64,000 nucleotides of DNA from Paenibacillus hunanensis (GTDB lineage: Bacteria > Bacillota > Bacilli > Paenibacillales > Paenibacillaceae), in assembly GCF_014645615.1 (NCBI RefSeq), contig NZ_BMMB01000005.1:434001-498000 (forward strand). The letters are read 5' to 3'. The notes under the pieces are model-generated. The model was not told where the DNA came from, ran no database searches, and was given only the letters and a program-made list of their open reading frames with translations. Numbering within the stretch: the stretch's first letter is position 1; each line of letters begins with the position of its first letter. A program made the position numbers and the translations under genes. Shown here in pieces: positions 9,123 to 18,974 of this stretch.

Positions 9123-9683
9123 TCAGGCTTCTCGACTCAGACTGCCACGCTTCGTTCTTGTTTTGGAATAAGCAATAGCTAGCAATGTACCAACTACAGC
9201 CACCGTCAGCGTATTGGAGATTGCTGCTCCTACACCCTGTACGAATACCTTGTTCGCTGGCTCGGAATAGATCAGAATATCCAGCACTGGCGCTACAACG
9301 AGCCAGCTCACCACATTGGCGATCAACTGAGCCAGATTAAAGCGCAGCATCTCCATTCCGCCAAACTCTCCATCTGCAATCCGAATCCGGCGCGTCAGCA
9401 GCCCCACGATCAGACCGAATATACCGGAAGCGATAATCCAGCTAAACCACGGCTGCCCATAGAAAATGGCATCCTTGAGCGTGTGTCCGATCAGACCGAT
9501 CAGCAGCCCTGCCCACGGCCCGTACAAAAGCGCGAACAGCGCCAGCAGCGCATACGTCACTTCGATATTCGTATTCGGAATAAAGCTTGGTATCGAAGCA
9601 AAACGGCCCAGAATGACAAATAGTGCCGAACCAATTCCGATTGCGACAATCGTTTTAACGGATAATCCGCTTGATCCTGCCAT
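9123..9683 (-). CDS. ECF transporter substrate-binding (S) component, UPF0397 family
   Basis: 186 residues, five to six transmembrane helices. The N-terminal motif [21 protein letters not shown] and [22 protein letters not shown] followed by [10 protein letters not shown] match the UPF0397 family of ECF S components, which some annotations call riboflavin-type. The true ligand is not established; no FMN or TPP riboswitch is visible upstream to identify the vitamin. The ribosome site GAGGGG precedes the ATG. Downstream on the same strand are the fused ATPase and EcfT, which together complete an importer. Confidence 0.8.
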   Translation of the reverse strand: MAGSSGLSVKTIVAIGIGSALFVILGRFASIPSFIPNTNIEVTYALLALFALLYGPWAGLLIGLIGHTLKDAIFYGQPWFSWIIASGIFGLIVGLLTRRIRIADGEFGGMEMLRFNLAQLIANVVSWLVVAPVLDILIYSEPANKVFVQGVGAAISNTLTVAVVGTLLAIAYSKTRTKRGSLSREA

Positions 9684-10162
9684 CCTCTAACCCCTCTTTT
9701 CATCCTAAAATAAACGACCAGTAGCCGATGCTACCATTCCTTACGTTCTGTTCGATTATACAATTCAATGTTTGGAAATACTATAGTTTCCGCCGTTAAT
9801 TACGGTCTTTTGACATCATAAGGTAGCTGAATTTCTCAAAATGAATGAGATAACGCTTTCAATGAACGCTTGGATGGGTAAAATACTTCCTTTCCATCTA
9901 AAAATCACCGTCCATCTCTTATTCCATTATTTTTATATCAAAAAACGAGCCATCCACACAAAATCGCCCTTTTTCGCACAAATTTCACCAAATTTCTCCG
10001 CAAAAATGCTGCAATATGTATTTCAATTGCTTGTGAAATGACGTACTATTAAGTGATTAAGCTATACGATCTTTAGACCTATAAATTTCATCAAAAATTT
10101 AGGTATATAAGTTCCGATATTGGGTATTATTAACTAAATAAATTGAATTAGAGGGAATGGAT
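9684..10162. other. AT-rich divergent promoter region
   Basis: 479 bp between the divergent S-component and GGDEF-EAL genes. A TATAAT hexamer at about 9754-9759 (reverse strand) may be the -10 of the ECF unit, but no convincing -35 accompanies it. No riboswitch or gene is recognised. Confidence 0.4.
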
Positions 10163-12901
10163 ATGCCTAAAAAGGCTCAATTCGTAAAACCGTTGTCGTT
10201 TGTTTTCATTGTTGTGTTCACAGTTGTGTATTATACATGGATTTGGATATGGAAAGATAATGATATCGTGCGTACAACAGGTGGTAATACACTGTCTGTG
10301 ATCGGGACGATGGTGGCCTGTACCTGGCTATATATAGCGTGGAGAACGAGTGAGCGTCGGCACCGTCCATTTTGGATTTTGTTATGGCTGGGCTGTATTA
10401 GCTATTCGATTGCGGAGCTGATCTGGCTGTGCTATGAGACGGTACTCGATATCGAGCTGCCTTTCCCCGGCTACCCTGATCTTTTCTATGTTCTACAGGT
10501 TCTGTTTTATATGCTGGCGTTCTTTTATAAGCTGAAAAGAGATAAGGGCGGTCTGCCGATGATTCGGCTGGTGCTCGATATTGCGATTGTGATGACCGTG
10601 CTGTTCACATTAAGCTGGCATTTTCTCATGCGTTCCATGCTTGCATTAACAGGCATCACCCATATTGCGCCGGATACGATGCTTTCGACTGGCTATGCAC
10701 TGGGCGACCTCGTACTGCTAGGTGGTGCAGCAAGCTTATATTTGAGCAATGTGCGTACCCTGTCTAATCGGGTTGTATTGTACCTGTGTCTGGGTCTGCT
10801 CGTTCAGGTCATTGGCGATACGATGTTCCTATATATGGTCACGCTTCATAATTACAGCTCAGGCAGTCTGGCTGATCCGCTATTTATTACGGGTTTATTA
10901 TTCGTAGGCTTTGCTGGTATCGCGCATGCCGCAGAGATCGAGAATCCGTTTGCGAGGAAAAATAATCACTCGTCCAAATCGGATATTCCTAAGCTGAATA
11001 TTCCACAGCTGATCCTGCCGTATATCGGGATCGCTGCACTGTTTGTATTTATGATTATCAATGCCGAAGGTCGATATATGCTGGTGGTCGGTACAGGGTT
11101 AGCCATTGTACTCGTTATGATTCGTCAGGTGATGATCATTCTGGAAAATCATCGGCTAGCTCGTAATCTGTATGATAAGAAAATCGAGCTGGAAAGCAGC
11201 GAAAATCGGTACCGCTCCATTGTGGACTTCCACCCGGATGCGATCGTATCGATCGGTTTGGATGGACGGATTGAAAGTGCCAATCCACAAGCATTACGGA
11301 TGCATGGGGTGACGGAGGAGAAGCTCATCGGCAAGCATACGATGAATTATTTTCATGATGCGCATATGGATTCGATTATGGAGCGAATCGAGCTGGTGCT
11401 TCAAGGCGAGCCGCAGATCTATGAAACGGCGCTACGGAGTTGTCAGGGAGAGATCTTCCAGGTACGCATGACTAACGTGCCGATTATTCTACAGGGTAAA
11501 GTGGTCGGTATGTACGGCATTGCCAAGGATATTACAGATAACAAGCGTCACGAGGAGCAGATTCACTATCTTGCCTATCATGATGCACTCACCGGGCTAA
11601 TGAACCGTGCTGCTTTTGAGCATGCGCTCAGCGATACGGTACAGATCGCTCATTCCAATCAGGAGCTATTTTCCATCCTGTTCATCGATCTGGATCGGTT
11701 CAAAAATATTAATGATACACTCGGTCATGATGTGGGCGATCATCTGCTACGCTCTGTCGCCCAGCGCTTGCAGCGCTGCGTTCGTGATAACGATATGGTC
11801 GCACGATTGGGCGGTGACGAGTTCACCCTGCTCATTCGTCATATGAAGGATACACGCGAGGCATCCGTTGTCGCTCAGCGTATTCTGGACGCGATGCATC
11901 AGCCCCACTATATTCAGGGCTATGAGATTATCGCTACTCCGAGTATTGGCATCGCCCTTTATGTAGGCGAAGACGAATCCCCGATAAGCTTGATGAAAAA
12001 AGCCGATATCGCGATGTATCAGGTCAAGAAAAATGGCAAAGGACATTATCGCTTCTACAATGATAAAGACCAGCTCTATTCCAAAAAGCTAATGCTGGAA
12101 AAGGAACTGAGTCAGGCACTCTATCGCAATGAGCTCATGCTTCATTACCAGCCACAGATCGATGCACTGCACGGTCGGGTGATCGGTGTCGAGGCGCTGA
12201 TCCGCTGGGAGCACGCTACGCTTGGCATGATTATGCCGGGAGAATTCATTCCAATCGCCGAGGAAACTGGGCTGATGCTGTCGATTGGTGAATGGGTGCT
12301 GCGTGAGGCGTGTCAGCAGGCGAAGCAATGGCAGGATGAAGGTCATATGATCAAGATCGGTATCAATCTGTCCGCACAGCAATTTGAGCAGGAGAGCTTT
12401 GTCGGTACGGTCGCTCGTATTCTGAAGCAGACGGGCGTAGATCCAGTGTATATCGATCTGGAAATTACCGAATCGATTGCTATGACCCATATCAGCAATG
12501 TAATCGACAAGCTCAAAGCATTGAAGGAGCTAGGTGTATCGATCTCGATTGACGACTTCGGAACCGGCTATTCCTCGCTCGCTTATCTGGAAAACTTCCC
12601 GGTCGACAAGCTCAAAATCGCCCGTGAATTCACCAGCCGCATCGGCAGCAGTCAGGCTAATCATATGATTATTAGCTCCATTATTAACCTCGCGCGCAGT
12701 CTGAATATGAATGTGATCGCCGAAGGTGTAGAGAATCATGAGCAGGCTTCGATGCTCCAGCAGATTCGTTGTCATGAGATGCAGGGCTATCTGTTTAGCA
12801 AACCAATATCCGCAGAGGATCTGGGTAAATTACTCATTAAGCCGTCATTTGCTGTTGATTTTAAAGGGGCAGCGGTGGTGGAGGATAGCGATAGTGCTTG
12901 A
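10163..12901 (+). CDS. Membrane PAS-GGDEF-EAL cyclic-di-GMP protein
   Basis: 912 residues. The ATG at 10163 has AGAGGG at 7 nt; the ATG at 10157 is too close to that site. Residues 1-330 contain about ten hydrophobic helices, forming an integral sensor. A PAS domain covers about 345-455 (ENRYRSIVDFHPDAIV). The GGDEF domain (about 470-630) has an intact GGDEF at about 549 and the substrate motif DALTGLMNR. The EAL domain (about 650-890) has VEALIRW and the DDFGTGYSSL loop. Both catalytic signatures are intact, so it could make and degrade c-di-GMP; which activity dominates cannot be told from sequence. It is a single-gene unit. Confidence 0.92.
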   Translation: MPKKAQFVKPLSFVFIVVFTVVYYTWIWIWKDNDIVRTTGGNTLSVIGTMVACTWLYIAWRTSERRHRPFWILLWLGCISYSIAELIWLCYETVLDIELPFPGYPDLFYVLQVLFYMLAFFYKLKRDKGGLPMIRLVLDIAIVMTVLFTLSWHFLMRSMLALTGITHIAPDTMLSTGYALGDLVLLGGAASLYLSNVRTLSNRVVLYLCLGLLVQVIGDTMFLYMVTLHNYSSGSLADPLFITGLLFVGFAGIAHAAEIENPFARKNNHSSKSDIPKLNIPQLILPYIGIAALFVFMIINAEGRYMLVVGTGLAIVLVMIRQVMIILENHRLARNLYDKKIELESSENRYRSIVDFHPDAIVSIGLDGRIESANPQALRMHGVTEEKLIGKHTMNYFHDAHMDSIMERIELVLQGEPQIYETALRSCQGEIFQVRMTNVPIILQGKVVGMYGIAKDITDNKRHEEQIHYLAYHDALTGLMNRAAFEHALSDTVQIAHSNQELFSILFIDLDRFKNINDTLGHDVGDHLLRSVAQRLQRCVRDNDMVARLGGDEFTLLIRHMKDTREASVVAQRILDAMHQPHYIQGYEIIATPSIGIALYVGEDESPISLMKKADIAMYQVKKNGKGHYRFYNDKDQLYSKKLMLEKELSQALYRNELMLHYQPQIDALHGRVIGVEALIRWEHATLGMIMPGEFIPIAEETGLMLSIGEWVLREACQQAKQWQDEGHMIKIGINLSAQQFEQESFVGTVARILKQTGVDPVYIDLEITESIAMTHISNVIDKLKALKELGVSISIDDFGTGYSSLAYLENFPVDKLKIAREFTSRIGSSQANHMIISSIINLARSLNMNVIAEGVENHEQASMLQQIRCHEMQGYLFSKPISAEDLGKLLIKPSFAVDFKGAAVVEDSDSA

Positions 12902-13237
12902 GGTAGAGAGATAGGTATATGTTGGGTTTTTGCTTCTACAGGGACGGCGCGGATATGTAACTGACTGATGTAGGTATGGGTAATAATACTCCACCTACCC
13001 GATAAATGATTGATAGTGAACGTATATTCATTCCTATTAGTATCTGAGGATAATAAAAACACCCTTTCTCAGCAACCAAGAGAGGATTGGTTACTCAGAA
13101 AAGAGCGTAATAAAATAATCGTAATCTGTTCTTGATACGCATGTGCCAAGCAAACAGGTTAACTGTAGATTTATATTATCAAAAAAGAGTAGCAAGCATA
13201 ATCACAATGAATATCGACTATGCTTGCTACTTTTCTA
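12902..13237. other. Intergenic region between convergent genes
   Basis: No gene seen. Besides the terminator at 13181-13236, an imperfect 14-bp inverted repeat (13072-13085 with 13093-13106) is followed on the reverse strand by GTGTTTTTATT and could be a second, weaker terminator. Confidence 0.4.
13181..13236 (-). terminator. Terminator of the exported-protein unit
   Basis: AGTAGCAAGCATA pairs with TATGCTTGCTACT across a roughly 20-nt loop and is followed by TTTTTT on the reverse strand. Confidence 0.8.
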
Positions 13238-14224
13238 TCATTCTCCATTTATGCCGACACGAATGGAAAACTCGGTATCTCTATTATACATGTCAAGTTT
13301 CTGATTAGGACTTTGAATGAGTAATGCTGTAAGATCTTTGATGCCTGCTTGAGCCGGTACTTGATATTTAACTGGCAAGACGTAAGAATCATTTTTCCCT
13401 AACTTGTAATATAAAACATCTTTATTATCCAGTATATCGATCTGTTTCCAATCCGAAAGTAAAACCAAAGCATACGTTTGATTATCCTTTTCGTTGCTGT
13501 TCCCTACGTGCACAAAAAAGTCCATGAGTTCACCCGATTTCACATCTTCCGATAACCAACGCTTAAAGTCATTTTCTTTTGATAAAAATACTCCTCCAAG
13601 ATTTTGTTCTTCTTTCATACCGGTATTCGTATAATTTACATCTGCTGAAGGCTTGGTAGAATCTCCAACAATAACGTTAAATCTTTCAGTAATCAAATGG
13701 TTGAGATCAGTCTTTTTACGATAATCTTCATCCAAAGATTTATTATCTGGATTTTTTACCATGACCACTAGCACATCATGCATGCCGGGTTTAAGACCTT
13801 TTAATTCAATAGGTATTTCAAGTGTTTGGCCAGCTTTCATCTGAAATGTATAATCAATCGACGCATGATTACCATCAACGCCGAATTTTGTTTGTTTGTA
13901 ATCAACTAAAACAATCATTTTGTAAATGCGATCTGCTGAAATGAGATTACCCAAGCTAATAAATTTTTTGAAAGCCGCGCCATTTTTAATATGATATTGT
14001 CTTGTTTCTTCAATTTTGCCGTTCACATTGTAAATACCTACGGTTGTACCGCTCCCTTGTGTTGCCATCGGAAGATTGTCCCGATCAGCGGTACTAGCGA
14101 TTGTATGCTTGAAATCGGTTGTCTGAAGCTTAATTGGTTCAGCTTGATAATTTTCTTTTTGAGAGCACGAAGTTAGAAATAAGATCGATAACAGAACAAC
14201 TAATAACCAGCTAGTTTTTATCAT
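13238..14224 (-). CDS. Lipoprotein of unknown function in exported-protein unit
   Basis: 328 residues. Residues 1-20 are a lipoprotein signal with lipobox LTSC (Cys20), so the mature protein should be anchored outside the membrane. The remainder is mostly beta, with two similar halves suggested by repeated motifs: GTTVGIYNVNGKIEETRQYHIKN in the first, VNYTNTGMKEEQNLGGVFLSKEN in the second, each followed by a DYKQ/DWKQ segment and a PVKYQVP- or PIELKG-like strand. This looks like two immunoglobulin-like domains. I do not recognise the family. It is the last gene of an AT-rich reverse-strand unit, after the two paralogous exported proteins, separated from them by a hairpin at 14243-14276. Confidence 0.6.
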   Translation of the reverse strand: MIKTSWLLVVLLSILFLTSCSQKENYQAEPIKLQTTDFKHTIASTADRDNLPMATQGSGTTVGIYNVNGKIEETRQYHIKNGAAFKKFISLGNLISADRIYKMIVLVDYKQTKFGVDGNHASIDYTFQMKAGQTLEIPIELKGLKPGMHDVLVVMVKNPDNKSLDEDYRKKTDLNHLITERFNVIVGDSTKPSADVNYTNTGMKEEQNLGGVFLSKENDFKRWLSEDVKSGELMDFFVHVGNSNEKDNQTYALVLLSDWKQIDILDNKDVLYYKLGKNDSYVLPVKYQVPAQAGIKDLTALLIQSPNQKLDMYNRDTEFSIRVGINGE

Positions 14225-14242
14225 ACTATCTCCTTTTATGAA

Positions 14243-14276
14243 ATAAGAGTAAGCCTAAAAGAAGGGCTTACTCTTA
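14243..14276 (-). terminator. Hairpin between paralogue and lipoprotein genes
   Basis: A perfect 13-bp stem (14243-14255 with 14264-14276) and 8-nt loop. The tail on the reverse strand is only TTTCAT, so it is a weak terminator at best and may instead set the ratio between the upstream paralogues and the lipoprotein. Confidence 0.5.
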
Positions 14277-14289
14277 TACATTGAATTAA

Positions 14290-14814
14290 TTAATCACCGT
14301 AACTTTCAGGATACCATGTTGTATAACCAGCATGTTCAAACACATGATGCCCATAAGTCTCTCCATCTCCAAAAATAGTATTTGGAATATTGGATACTAT
14401 AGCCGCTGCCTGATTTTCATTATACTGGTGGCTACTTCTCTCACCTACAAATCCTTTATTGAGATACGCAACCGTTCTAGCTCCAATATGATCGATATTT
14501 TTTCGTTTTGATTTTGTTGAATCTGTGAAGGACTCGGATATACTTTCCGCTGTAGATCCACTAAAGTCAGACCGCGCTACATAATACGGAGCTGCTGCAG
14601 CTGAAGCAATACCTTGACCCTGTGAATTGATAGGGCTGGGACTAAACTCTTTTTCTGCTGCTTTGGACGTATCAACAATATCCGTCGCTGATAACTGATC
14701 CGGGGCAAAACTATAAGGATCTTTACTTTCCTCCCCATTTGCATTAATGGCGAACGATAAACCCAATACAGCACTCATAGCTAACGTAGCGAATGTATAT
14801 TTCTTATTCATCAT
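14290..14814 (-). CDS. Secreted protein, paralogue B of exported pair
   Basis: 174 residues (173 if the second of two tandem ATGs, better spaced from GAGAGG, is used). Residues 1-27 are a signal peptide (MNKKYTF, then a hydrophobic core). The mature part shares an ordered set of motifs with the protein encoded 12 bp upstream: GIASAAAAPYY, ESFTD, an Ile-Asp start of a strand, and a C-terminal GHHVFEHAGYTTW matching GEHKFEQTGYKVT. The family is unknown to me. No Cys residues and no cell-wall anchor are visible. The 12-bp spacing to its paralogue shows one transcript. Confidence 0.6.
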   Translation of the reverse strand: MMNKKYTFATLAMSAVLGLSFAINANGEESKDPYSFAPDQLSATDIVDTSKAAEKEFSPSPINSQGQGIASAAAAPYYVARSDFSGSTAESISESFTDSTKSKRKNIDHIGARTVAYLNKGFVGERSSHQYNENQAAAIVSNIPNTIFGDGETYGHHVFEHAGYTTWYPESYGD

Positions 14815-14826
14815 TAATCCTCTCCC

Positions 14827-15324
14827 TTATGTATCCGTTGTTTCAAGAATTGTAACCTTGTAACCAGTTTGTTCGAACTTGTGTTCTCCAAGTACTTCTT
14901 GATCACCTATTGTTCTTGCACCATAGGCAACATAGATCCCAGCATGGCTTGCTTTCTTCTGGTCGTCTACAGCACTTTGGGTATATATTCCATTAATATA
15001 TTGTTTGGACTTTACATACACACGATCGATGCTCAGCGTCTGAGCTTGTGTATAGTCTGTGAAAACATCAGAAAAGGATGATACCCCTCCGATTGCATAT
15101 ACTTTAGACTGTCCCCGATAGTAAGGTGCAGCCGTAGCAGCAGCGATACCATTTTGTGGCTGCTCCAACTCTGGAGTTGTTACTACAACACTTACGCCAT
15201 TGGCAGGCTCTTTTAAAAGCTCTTTTTCTATTTCTGGATCACCCGCAGCGAAAGAAATAGAAGGCAAAGCTAAAATTGAAACGGCTAATACACTGGATAC
15301 AACTGATTTTCCGAATCTTTTCAA
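14827..15324 (-). CDS. Secreted protein, paralogue A of exported pair
   Basis: 165 residues from a TTG start at 15324, which lies 8 nt from AAGGAG; an ATG two codons upstream (15330) is only 2 nt from that site and so is less likely. A signal peptide covers residues 1-30 with cleavage near FAAGDPE. The mature protein carries GIAAATAAPYY, a DVFTD motif, IDRVYVKSKQYINGIY and GEHKFEQTGY, aligning in order with the product of the next gene. It is the first long gene of the AT-rich unit, and the 25-residue membrane peptide gene lies about 170 bp upstream. No known domain is recognised. Confidence 0.6.
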   Translation of the reverse strand: MKRFGKSVVSSVLAVSILALPSISFAAGDPEIEKELLKEPANGVSVVVTTPELEQPQNGIAAATAAPYYRGQSKVYAIGGVSSFSDVFTDYTQAQTLSIDRVYVKSKQYINGIYTQSAVDDQKKASHAGIYVAYGARTIGDQEVLGEHKFEQTGYKVTILETTDT

Positions 15325-15490
15325 GATCATCTCTCCTTCGTTCGTAATATGTAGGAGCATATTTCTGAATAGCTTAGAATTAGGATTCTTCTTTTGGTTT
15401 TAGTACAATGTTATTCGAATGTTATAGATAGTTTCTAAGATAGCTAAAAATTTTTTCATTGAATTTTGAGTATAATTTAAACTACGATCC

Positions 15491-15568
15491 TTAAAAAAGT
15501 TTTATAACAACGAACAAAACACCTATGATTATACCAATCAACAAATAATTTGGCTTTTTATCTTTCAT
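15491..15568 (-). CDS. 25-residue single-helix membrane peptide
   Basis: A very short gene with an unusually good ribosome site: GAGGTGGTGAT lies 6 nt before the ATG at 15568, matching the extended anti-Shine-Dalgarno. The peptide has a Lys-rich start (MKDKKPNY) and one transmembrane helix of about 15 residues (LLIGIIIGVLFVVIK) ending in Leu-Phe. Small hydrophobic peptides of this form can be membrane regulators or toxins, but nothing here shows which. It lies on the same strand as, and upstream of, the exported-paralogue genes and may head that transcript. Confidence 0.55.
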   Translation of the reverse strand: MKDKKPNYLLIGIIIGVLFVVIKLF

Positions 15569-15992
15569 TAATCACCACCTCACTTTTTAGCTATCCTAGC
15601 ATATTTCCATTTTGTGTATATCTACTTTTAGCAAATTGAGTCCTTATCACCAAGCCGTTTTTACTATGTACTGGTTAAAATGATACGATTTGAATTTGAA
15701 AATATTGTCGAAAAAGTAAATTACTCATAGGTCAATATCCTTTATCGATTTAAACTATATGCAATATTGAAGAAGTATAAAAAGCACGAGCACGCTAAAC
15801 CTTCTGTTTGCAGAAAAGACCCTGCAAGCGAAAGGTGAGCGATGCTCGTGCTTTTTGAGTTTTCGTTCAGGCTGTAGCTGATACGCTTTGGTTGATTGAG
15901 GAGCTAATGTAAAAGCTCATTTTACGTGCGTTCTTTCAGTAATTTAGGCTATTTTAAGCCTCTATATCCTGTATGACCGAGAATCAAGAAGG
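15569..15992. other. Intergenic region, mostly AT-rich
   Basis: 424 bp. It contains the promoter region of the small peptide gene and the long terminator of the methyltransferase gene (15779-15856). No other feature seen. Confidence 0.4.
15779..15856 (-). terminator. Terminator after the methyltransferase gene
   Basis: AAAAAGCACGAGCA pairs with TGCTCGTGCTTTTT around a roughly 50-nt loop that itself can fold. T-runs occur on both strands; the reverse-strand gene ending at 15993 is the likely user. Confidence 0.7.
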
Positions 15993-16784
15993 TTAGCGCG
16001 CCTTTTCCGCGACGATTGTGAACGTCTTCGGAATGCCTTTATCGAACACCTCGGATGACTGGTTCGGCAGCTCCTCCAGTGTTTTGATGATCAAGCCGGT
16101 ATCGGCGATCGAGGTGACGATCTCGCCAAGTGTCCAGTTGCGCAGGTACACCTTTTGCTTTTCTTCCTGTACCTGTCCGGATTCTGCGTATTTGGAATAG
16201 GACACTTCCTTTTCGACCAGTGCGATATCGAAATAATCACCGTCCACCTTATGCTTACGAATCTTCGCAGTCGTGCCGCGCGAGGAGATGAGCTTGGTGG
16301 AGATGGGATGGAAATCCTGTAGCACCAGTCTGCCACCCGGCTTCAGCAGTCTGGCTACCACCTCCAGCAATGGATGCAGATCGGTAAAATAATGCAGGAT
16401 GCCAAACTCCATAAAGGCGATATCATAGCTACCATTCAGCGTCTGCGGTAGCTCCAGCACATCGGAAACGATGTATTGCAACGATACGCCTGCCGCGGCC
16501 GCCAGCTCCAGTGCATATTGTTCATTTTCCGGTGAGAAATCAGCTACGGTCAGCTCGGCACCGAGTAGAGCAAGGGCAACGGCTTTATTGCCGTTCGAGC
16601 CCATTAGATTGATGATCTGTTGTCCTTTGATATCGTCGCCCATATGGCGTAGCGCACCGCTCACACGCTTGAGTGGATCGGCTGTGATTTTGGCGGCCGC
16701 TTCCTGTGGTGTGCCAAAGCGATTGAGCCACGATTGATAGGTGCTGCCGTTCCAGGCAGATTTATTTTGATCAGATGATTGCAT
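15993..16784 (-). CDS. Class I SAM-dependent methyltransferase
   Basis: 263 residues. The Rossmann methyltransferase order is visible: motif I region IINLMGSNGNKAVALALLGAELTVADFS (about 57-85; the usual GxGxG is the variant GSNGN), an acidic strand-2 end (ADFSPEN), motif IV SYDIAFMEFGILHYF and post-motif LLKPGGRLVLQDFHP. This is the ubiE/COQ5-like small-molecule type; the substrate is unknown. There is no signal peptide. It is a single-gene unit. Confidence 0.8.
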   Translation of the reverse strand: MQSSDQNKSAWNGSTYQSWLNRFGTPQEAAAKITADPLKRVSGALRHMGDDIKGQQIINLMGSNGNKAVALALLGAELTVADFSPENEQYALELAAAAGVSLQYIVSDVLELPQTLNGSYDIAFMEFGILHYFTDLHPLLEVVARLLKPGGRLVLQDFHPISTKLISSRGTTAKIRKHKVDGDYFDIALVEKEVSYSKYAESGQVQEEKQKVYLRNWTLGEIVTSIADTGLIIKTLEELPNQSSEVFDKGIPKTFTIVAEKAR

Positions 16785-17159
16785 AGTGAATGAGCCTCCA
16801 TTGTGCTTGTCAAATCAGATAGGGTGCTAAGTAGATCATACGACGATAAGCCGTGCAGCATAAGTTAGTCTTCATATGGCTATCGATCGTCTACTCGTTT
16901 TGCCCATTCATTGTACCATAATCCGGTTTGTGCATTGCGCTCTATCCCAAATTGTGTTACCTTCAAGAAAAGTTAGTTTAACCATTATACAAAGTCCTGT
17001 GCAGGGTATAGAAGTGGCAGACCAACCAGCTTCATGATGGTTAAAGCTAGTCTGTATGAATGACTTGTAAGCGCTTCACGAAAAATCCTGCTCTGCTGTA
17101 TGTCGTCATGTATTCTGTCTTAGCTATCGTATTCGAATTGAACCCCACTGGAGGTAAAG
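16785..17159. other. Divergent promoter region before the GH43 gene
   Basis: 375 bp between the methyltransferase and xylosidase genes. Only the cre-like site at 17065-17079 stands out. Confidence 0.4.
17065..17079 (+). promoter_or_regulatory. Possible cre site upstream of GH43 gene
   Basis: TTGTAAGCGCTTCAC matches 13 of 15 positions of the CcpA consensus WTGNAANCGNWNNCW and is centred about 90 bp before the xylosidase start, where catabolite repression would be expected. Confidence 0.35.
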
Positions 17160-18773
17160 ATGATGGCAATCCAAAATCCTGTATTACGCGGCTTTAACCC
17201 CGATCCGAGTATTTGTCGTGCTGGGGAGGACTATTATATCGCAACATCCACATTTGAATGGTTCCCCGGTGTACAGCTTCATCATTCCCGTGATCTCGTA
17301 AACTGGCATCTGGTGCATCGTCCGCTTAATCGACTGTCCCAGCTCGATATGAAGGGCAATCCAAACTCTGGCGGCATTTGGGCGCCAGACTTGAGCTACC
17401 ATGACGGCAAGTTCTGGCTGGTGTATACCGATGTGAAGGTGGTTAATGGCATCTGGAAAGACTGTCTTAACTATCTGGTCACCTGCGATACGATTGATGG
17501 TGAATGGTCAGAGCCGATTTTGCTAAATGGTGTAGGCTTTGATGCTTCGTTATTCCATGATGAGGATGGACGTAAATATTTGCTTAATATGTACTGGGAT
17601 CATCGTATGTATCATCATCCGTTTTATGGCATTTCGCTACAGGAATACGATCATGAAAAACAGCAGTTGATCGGTGAGCCGCAGATCATTTACAAAGGCA
17701 CCGATCTACGTTATACCGAAGGCCCACATCTGTATCGTGTGAATGACTACTACTATCTGTTCGTGGCAGAGGGCGGTACAACGTATCAGCACGCCGAGAC
17801 CGTAGCACGCTCTCGTGAGCTATTCGGGCCCTATGAGACACAGCCGGATTATCCGATGCTCAGCGCATGGCAAGACCCACGACATCCATTGCAAAAATGT
17901 GGTCATGCATCCCTGCTACATACCCATACCGATGAATGGTATCTGGCGCATCTGACCGGACGACCACTACCTAATGACACCTTGCCGATTCTGGACAATC
18001 GTGGCTATTGCCCACTCGGACGCGAAACGGCGCTACAGCAGATTGAATGGGTTGACGGCTGGCCGATGGTCGTTGGTGGCAAGCAGGGTAAAGTCGAAGT
18101 CCCTGCCCCACAAATGGAGCCTGTTGTCTGGGAACAGGACTACCCGGAGCATGACGACTTTGACAGCACTGAGCTGAATGTTCATTTCCAAACGCTACGC
18201 ATTCCGCTTACTAAGGACATCGCCTGTCTGGAAAGTCGTCCGGGCTATCTGCGACTGTATGGACGCGAATCGCTCAGCTCCCTGTTCACGCAGGCGTATG
18301 TGGCGCGTCGCTGGCAGGCATTTTCATTCGATGCGGCCACGGCAATTGATTTCCGTCCGACTACCTTCCAGCAAGGCGCTGGACTAACCTGCTACTACAA
18401 TACAGAGAACTGGTCGACCTTACAGATCACCTGGCATGAGAAGTATGGACGTGTGCTTGATCTGCTGATCTGCGATAATGGGCAATTCAGCCAGCCATTC
18501 GGACGTAAGCCGATCCCTGTTCCAGAGGAAACTGAGCTGGTGCATATCAAGGTCGAGGTGCGTGTACAGCAGTATCATTACAGCTACTCCTTTGACGGGC
18601 AGCACTGGCATACGGTTCCGGTGGAGCTGGAATGCTATAAGCTGTCGGATGACTATGTACAGGGCGGTGGCTTCTTCACTGGAGCCTTTGTCGGTATGAA
18701 CTGCATCGATATGGGCGGCAGACGTCGTCATGCAGACTTTGATTATTTTATGTATAAAGAGCTGGAAGGTTAA
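17160..18773 (+). CDS. Glycoside hydrolase family 43 beta-xylosidase
   Basis: 537 residues with a GGAGG site before a tandem ATG ATG start. The N-terminal five-bladed beta-propeller of GH43 is recognised by [33 protein letters not shown]; Asp in NPDPS is the general base. The Asp in [17 protein letters not shown] is the pKa modulator, and Glu in [10 protein letters not shown] is the general acid. Residues about 335-537 form the C-terminal beta-sandwich found in XynB-type enzymes. No signal peptide is present, so it should cleave imported xylo-oligosaccharides to xylose inside the cell. No transporter lies beside it. Confidence 0.92.
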   Translation: MMAIQNPVLRGFNPDPSICRAGEDYYIATSTFEWFPGVQLHHSRDLVNWHLVHRPLNRLSQLDMKGNPNSGGIWAPDLSYHDGKFWLVYTDVKVVNGIWKDCLNYLVTCDTIDGEWSEPILLNGVGFDASLFHDEDGRKYLLNMYWDHRMYHHPFYGISLQEYDHEKQQLIGEPQIIYKGTDLRYTEGPHLYRVNDYYYLFVAEGGTTYQHAETVARSRELFGPYETQPDYPMLSAWQDPRHPLQKCGHASLLHTHTDEWYLAHLTGRPLPNDTLPILDNRGYCPLGRETALQQIEWVDGWPMVVGGKQGKVEVPAPQMEPVVWEQDYPEHDDFDSTELNVHFQTLRIPLTKDIACLESRPGYLRLYGRESLSSLFTQAYVARRWQAFSFDAATAIDFRPTTFQQGAGLTCYYNTENWSTLQITWHEKYGRVLDLLICDNGQFSQPFGRKPIPVPEETELVHIKVEVRVQQYHYSYSFDGQHWHTVPVELECYKLSDDYVQGGGFFTGAFVGMNCIDMGGRRRHADFDYFMYKELEG

Positions 18774-18974
18774 GTGTAATGAGCGATTGCGGTATAATGG
18801 GAGAACAAGCTTCGTTCTAGCTCTGCCGTGCCTGGTGCTTGAGATGATTCCACACGGGCAGAGCATCCGAATCGGCTGTTATGAGGAGAGACTGTATGTT
18901 CCTTTCCTTCGTATCTACAGATGCCCTTGTATCTATAGATGCAGCAGCGACGAAGCGGAAAGGGAAGAATTCCT

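Noticed and set aside
10157-10162. Recurrent tandem in-frame starts two codons apart (for example 10157/10163, 33995/34001, 37673/37679, 40070/40076)
   Set aside because: Easily explained by the ribosome site favouring the second codon; no sign of a shared mechanism.
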